Below are positions 60,344-64,000 of a stretch of 64,000 bases of DNA, piece by piece (the stretch's first letter is position 1; each line of letters begins with the position of its first letter). The translations under genes were made by a program, and so were the position numbers. This DNA comes from JBPESP01 sp051710585. GTDB lineage: Bacteria > Pseudomonadota > Gammaproteobacteria > Enterobacterales > Enterobacteriaceae. The notes below the pieces were generated by a model. It saw nothing but the letters and a program-made list of their open reading frames with translations, was not told the origin of the DNA and did no database searches. Location: NCBI GenBank assembly GCA_051710585.1, contig JBPESP010000003.1, forward strand, positions 1 through 64,000, read 5' to 3'.

Positions 60344-60378
60344 CTTCCAATACCTCTCATGCAGAGAGGTATTGGAAG
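60344..60378 (-). terminator. Perfect 15-bp hairpin with T-run, at the end of the small ORF
   Basis: On the minus strand CTTCCAATACCTCTC, loop TGCAT, GAGAGGTATTGGAAG, then ATTTTTA. It ends the small ORF at 60357-60524, whose stop codon is in the loop. It may equally belong to the general set of palindromes. Confidence 0.6.
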
Positions 60379-60524
60379 TGTGTCGCAATAATAGCTTTAA
60401 CTAGAGCAGCGTACTCCTTATCAATCTCAATGAGCTTTAGCATAGCTTCAGGTATAAAAATGCTTTTTTGCATCCTACCGGTAACTGGCGGCAGCGTATT
60501 GTCATGTAAGTTAGTAGGAGGCAT
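60357..60524 (-). CDS. Possible small protein, 55 residues, unknown
   Basis: ATG at 60524 has a very good ribosome site (AAGAGAGGT, about 7 bases before it). The product MPPTNLHDNTLPPVTG.. continues QKSIFIPEAMLKLIEIDKEY and ends THFQYLSA. A helix-prone second half, no signal peptide or membrane segment. The TGA stop falls in the loop of a perfect 15-bp hairpin (60344-60378) followed by ATTTTTA. I recognise no family. It could be a small live gene or the end of a decayed one; the ribosome site and terminator favour at least recent expression. Confidence 0.35.
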   Translation of the reverse strand: MPPTNLHDNTLPPVTGRMQKSIFIPEAMLKLIEIDKEYAALVKAIIATHFQYLSA

Positions 60525-60639
60525 AATAAAACCTCTCTTATTAATTATATTAAAGGCCTTGAGATAAACCTGGCACAATAATATCATCGCAAGTGTATAC
60601 ACCGTGAATACACTGAGGTTCCATTCTTTCAACTTCTTC

Positions 60640-61199
60640 CTAAATGCCGCTGTTATTGCTAATAATACATTAATGCTGATAAGTTTGCTAAAATAAATTT
60701 TTATTTAAATTACCGTGGTAAAAACAATATAACGATACTAACTAAATAACCTTGCATCCAACTTTTATGAATACCCCCCTAATTAAAATAATCCGCATGT
60801 TTTCCAAAAGTGATATAATCTGTTTAACTTTTTAATAATTTCTCAAAGAAAGCATAGTGTTCGATACGAATAACTGGCTTACAGTCATGTAATATCATAT
60901 CCTTTATCGTTAAATACTATATAATGACTTCTATCTGCCTCATTGCAGTGATAAAATAATTATAAATTGCTAGCCACATTAATAATAGACTGAAACACTT
61001 TTCTGTTTTAGTGAATCAAATTTCTATATAGTGTGGTCTATTAATATCACTCACTTCCCCTAATTTCCGATAGGGCTTGTTCGGGGGGGGACATATAGCT
61101 CTGGCGCTAATTTAAACAGGCAATGATGATTTCCATGTAAATACTTGTAAAAAGTGCTAATTTCCAGCGAAAACGATTCATACAAGACACCTTTCCGTT
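60640..61199. other. Gene-free AT-rich stretch
   Basis: No gene seen. A run of eight G lies at 61083-61090. Confidence 0.45.
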
Positions 61200-61560
61200 C
61201 AATAAAAGCCTGCTCAGAAGCCACTATAATCTTCAGATTCGCTCTCTTTCCTTCTGGACTCTATAATCTAACGACGTACTACCCCGGCTACAGAGCTGGA
61301 TATATTCCTTCGTGAATCTATTAGATTAAGCAGTATGGTAGAGCATATCTACCAGTATAATGATCAACCCGGGCAGTCGTGAATACAGTGCAAGATGTCT
61401 ATTAGCTGTCTAGGGTAGCGGCTCAGCTTATTGAACAGGACCACAGACAATCCTTGACGCAAGCTTCTCTATATACATTCATCGAATAGACCATGCGAGG
61501 TATTGTCTAGTTTCCGCGAGAACAGCCGAGTGTACGGCGCCTGCAAGACTACCTTGATAG
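61200..61560 (-). pseudogene. Decayed serine resolvase/invertase
   Basis: Minus-strand frames give LRQGLSVVLFNKLSRYPRQL..IDILHCIHD, then GLIIILVDMLYHT, then SPEGKRANLK-type basic residues. This fits the serine-recombinase pattern (E-x-G-D-x-x-V-x-K-L-D-R-L-x-R-D, then GV..R.....I.T). The N-terminal YxRVS catalytic part is not seen. Next to repeat R2 copy 2, it suggests the tract is a former mobile element. Confidence 0.5.
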
Positions 61561-61609
61561 TAATATAGCCCCAGGTCAGTTTTTAATTAAAATAACCCCT
61601 TATCAGGTG

Positions 61610-63060
61610 CTAAGGGTGCAAGGATGCTCCTTTAGCACCATACTCTTACCATACCTTCTAGATTGTAAATATTACAAGCCACCCGTACCAGATTGCGGTC
61701 TACCTCACTCAACTTCTTAATAAAATACTGGTTGCTTAGCAGTTCAGATAAGTTACGTGGGCCCGCGTTTCTTTATCTTGCATAAACATCTCGTGCAATT
61801 TACCCGGAATAAGGTATTTAATATCCTTTACTTTTAAGCCAAAATGGCCTTGCTAAGTAGGCAGACGGCGTCATCAATTTTCCGTTAACCTTCGGTATCG
61901 CACTACGCTCGTAGCTATACCGCTTCATTTCCTCGTCGATAATATTTATCATCAGCTGCCGCTAGCTAAAGGTAACATCACTAATTTTTCTTTTGCAGGG
62001 TTCAATTCCCTCTCTGATGCAGCGCATTTGATAAACTAAACATTTTTAGCCCCCTATTAGTACTCTGTTAAGAGGCAGCGATTAGCTCTTTATAGCTTTA
62101 AAAGCACAGGAAAACATCCCTACCAGACCTCCGCTCAGACGTTTAATATAATGCCGCGCCTGCGGGTTATCAAAGATACTAGTAATATACTTAAATGCAC
62201 AGCAATAAAAATTCAGTGATATCTGTATTCAATATCTTAATTAGTCTCGCCGGCACACTTATCGGAGTAGACAAACAACTACTTTCTAGGCTGCTGTATA
62301 GCAGCACATCATATATCTACTACCATGATAGCATTTTCTGCTAGTGAGCATTTCCAGCTCACTAAATATCGAGTGCGTCTATAGAATAAAGTACTTTTTT
62401 GTTTTCGGGGACTTGGCGCCTGCTACCTAGCAGGCATTTACTGGTAGCTGCATTTAACCCTTCTCCTAGTAAACCTGATACATTTTAAGCACTGAATTGG
62501 TGACCCGTATCTTGACCCTTCGATTGAGTCCCACTATATCTACCATGTGATTGATCTTATAGTAAGTCAGAAGGGCTGTCATGGTGGGTTGGTCTCATGT
62601 TATTAGCCTACTAGCCCACTTGAAATACGCAGTAATCTTTCAGCACCATAGCACCATAGCACGTCTGTAACATAATTCACAATTAGAACAGGGCGTAGAA
62701 TCAAGTCATACCCTCGACCCCCTACTATTTTGGCTATCCAAATATAGAGACTCACCCATTTCTGAAAGCTACTTATACTACTTTTTTAGTGCAGCTTTTT
62801 TTGGCATTGTGCGGCACGGTATCCTGTATCTTGCTAAAGGGGTCTCTGGAAATGTGGCGATCTTTGATTCCTCAACCATAAAGGGCGCCACCATAATGAA
62901 GGTTCATGCTAAACTGCTGTAATTTAAACACGTCCTGTGCATAATAATACGTACGCTAGCAATCTACTTCTAGCGATATTTGACATTCTGCACCTTTTAC
63001 TAGAATAGGTGCTGGACATTGGCGAATGATTGCCAGCTCATAAGGTGGCTGATGGTAATG
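61610..63060 (-). repeat. Repeat R2, copy 2 (decayed protein-coding tract)
   Basis: Matches 34380-35700 in order and orientation. Minus-strand frames here are a little clearer: EEMKRYSYERSAIPKVNGKL..MTPSAYLARPFW, KDIKYLIPGKLHEMFMQDKE, LSELLSNQYFIKKLSEVDRN and LVRVACNIYNLEGM. I cannot place these in a known family. Frameshifts separate them, so it is dead. Confidence 0.55.
62418..62435. repeat. Perfect 8-bp stem in R2 copy 2
   Basis: GCCTGCTA and TAGCAGGC around CC, at the place where R2 copy 1 has an unrelated stem (35253-35276). Confidence 0.8.
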
Positions 63061-64000
63061 ATGCTCTTAGGCAAACTTCATCAGGTTACGGAGTTTGTGC
63101 TATCAAGAATGTATAGTGCCGCTATTTGATGATTTTACAAGCTTATTATGAATAAAAAGTCAACCTGTTACTTAACAGCTTATACTACCTGAACGCTGAT
63201 GGATTAATTCAGATGAATTTTGGTCTCTTTAATTTAAAGAGATAGTAAACCATTACCCCCCCGCAATGTGCCATTAAATCCAGATAAACCGATTAACTCA
63301 TGCTCTATAACAAATATAATTATAATATATTTATAATATAACGATTCAGCTAAATACTGGCCAGATAGTTCCACATTGAGTGCATTAGCTTTAATATATT
63401 TACCTTTGGTAAAAGGGTGAGAATACAGGGCATTTTGATGTGCTAGACGCCACCCTTACGCCGTGAGAAAAATATTACATAGTAATTCCATTTTATGCAG
63501 GCAGGCCCGCTATCATCTAGTAGCAGTCACGATAATTCACTTCATTTTTTTATTTATTATTATTTTACCCTTAAGTGTTAATCGTGCGGGTAAGTGATTA
63601 ATATTACCAATACAGAAATAATCTATAAAATTTAAGATAAGTAAAGAAAAAATATTTTTTAATCGTTCCTATTACATGAGAGATATTTATCTTTTATAAA
63701 ATAAAATTAATAAGTAATAGATAAAATAAAATAGAAGAAAATAACTAATTTGCTTTTTCTATTAATGAAGAAATAAAATTTTAGTTCACGTCTTAAACAA
63801 CTTATAAGCATATAATAGGTGCTAGAGCTCCATTATAACTGAATGGAACGATCCTTCTTAATATTATAAAACTATTTAACTAGAGATATAAAAGCATCTT
63901 TTACAGTAATCCGTACTATTGCATGTGTAATAAATACATTAACCTATACTTAGTTGTATTTAATTCACATAAACTTAAAAAAGAAGTTCTCTCAACTAAT
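63061..64000. other. Gene-free, AT-rich end of the window
   Basis: No gene seen. From about 63540 the sequence is very AT-rich, in the manner of the islands at 2.8 and 45.6 kb. Confidence 0.45.

Noticed and set aside
61930..62010. tRNA-like fold with GGGTTCAATTCCC T-arm and pairing ends (also at 34730-34800 in R2 copy 1)
   Set aside because: No proper anticodon stem-loop in copy 2, no consensus D arm, and the stretch is explained as minus-strand coding sequence (EGIEP..) in both R2 copies.
1..64000. CRISPR array, rRNA operon, origin of replication
   Set aside because: No regularly spaced direct repeats, no rRNA sequence, and no DnaA-box cluster were seen.

Overview
The window reads as part of the chromosome of a Sodalis/Serratia-like enterobacterial insect endosymbiont in an early to middle stage of genome decay. 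The basis is inference from protein resemblance (intact proteins look like E. coli/Sodalis orthologues along their whole length) and from gene order, which matches E. coli blocks. Only 23 protein genes look intact, about 22 kb or roughly one third of the window, plus one possible small gene and one tRNA-Ser. Most of the rest is recognisable wreckage: some 22 pseudogenes lying where E. coli has the live gene, at least eight dead copies of one IS3-family element, two further duplicated decayed tracts, and AT-rich stretches with nothing legible. All pseudogene limits are approximate because they were read by eye from broken frames.

Layout. 0-5 kb: IS scrap, tRNA-Ser(UGA), dead yccA, tusE, then an empty AT-rich stretch. 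5-9.8 kb: gshA and dead luxS, an IS, dead corB and ypjD. 9.9-13.5 kb: the live SRP/ribosome operon ffh-rpsP-rimM-trmD-rplS. 13.8-18.3 kb: an IS sitting in recA, then alaS and csrA. 18.3-24.9 kb: an IS, dead mfd, live lolCDE, dead cobB. 25-31.6 kb: dead phoQ, phoP, purB, live hflD and mnmA, dead nudJ and rluE. 32-36 kb: an IS and two repeat tracts. 36-44.7 kb: dead carB, live folA, then the lptD-surA-pdxA-rsmA-(dead apaG)-apaH operon. 45-52 kb: AT island, IS, dead cdaR, degP, dgt. 52-56 kb: live mtnN, dead btuF and yadS, live erpA, dead clcA and hemL. 58-59.3 kb: a class I/II aminotransferase gene. The end is an IS, a possible small ORF, a dead serine resolvase and a second copy of a repeat tract.

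What survives serves core informational work (SRP, ribosome, tRNA thiolation through TusE and MnmA, m1G37, 16S dimethylation, alanyl-tRNA), outer-membrane building (LolCDE, SurA, LptD), cofactors (folate, PLP, glutathione, Fe-S delivery by ErpA) and SAH clean-up. What is lost is repair (recA, mfd), regulation (phoPQ, cdaR), heme (hemL), purine and carbamoyl-phosphate synthesis (purB, carB), quorum signalling (luxS) and periplasmic proteolysis (degP).

The most unusual structure is an excess of long, perfect, tightly spaced inverted repeats (arms 10-24 bp) spread over pseudogenes, spacers and at least three live genes (ffh, rimM, alaS). In the live genes the residues that differ from E. coli lie in the arms. 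In two cases a homologous copy inside the window lacks the palindrome or has a different one at the same place. This looks like recurrent template-switch (quasipalindrome) mutation in a lineage that has lost recA.
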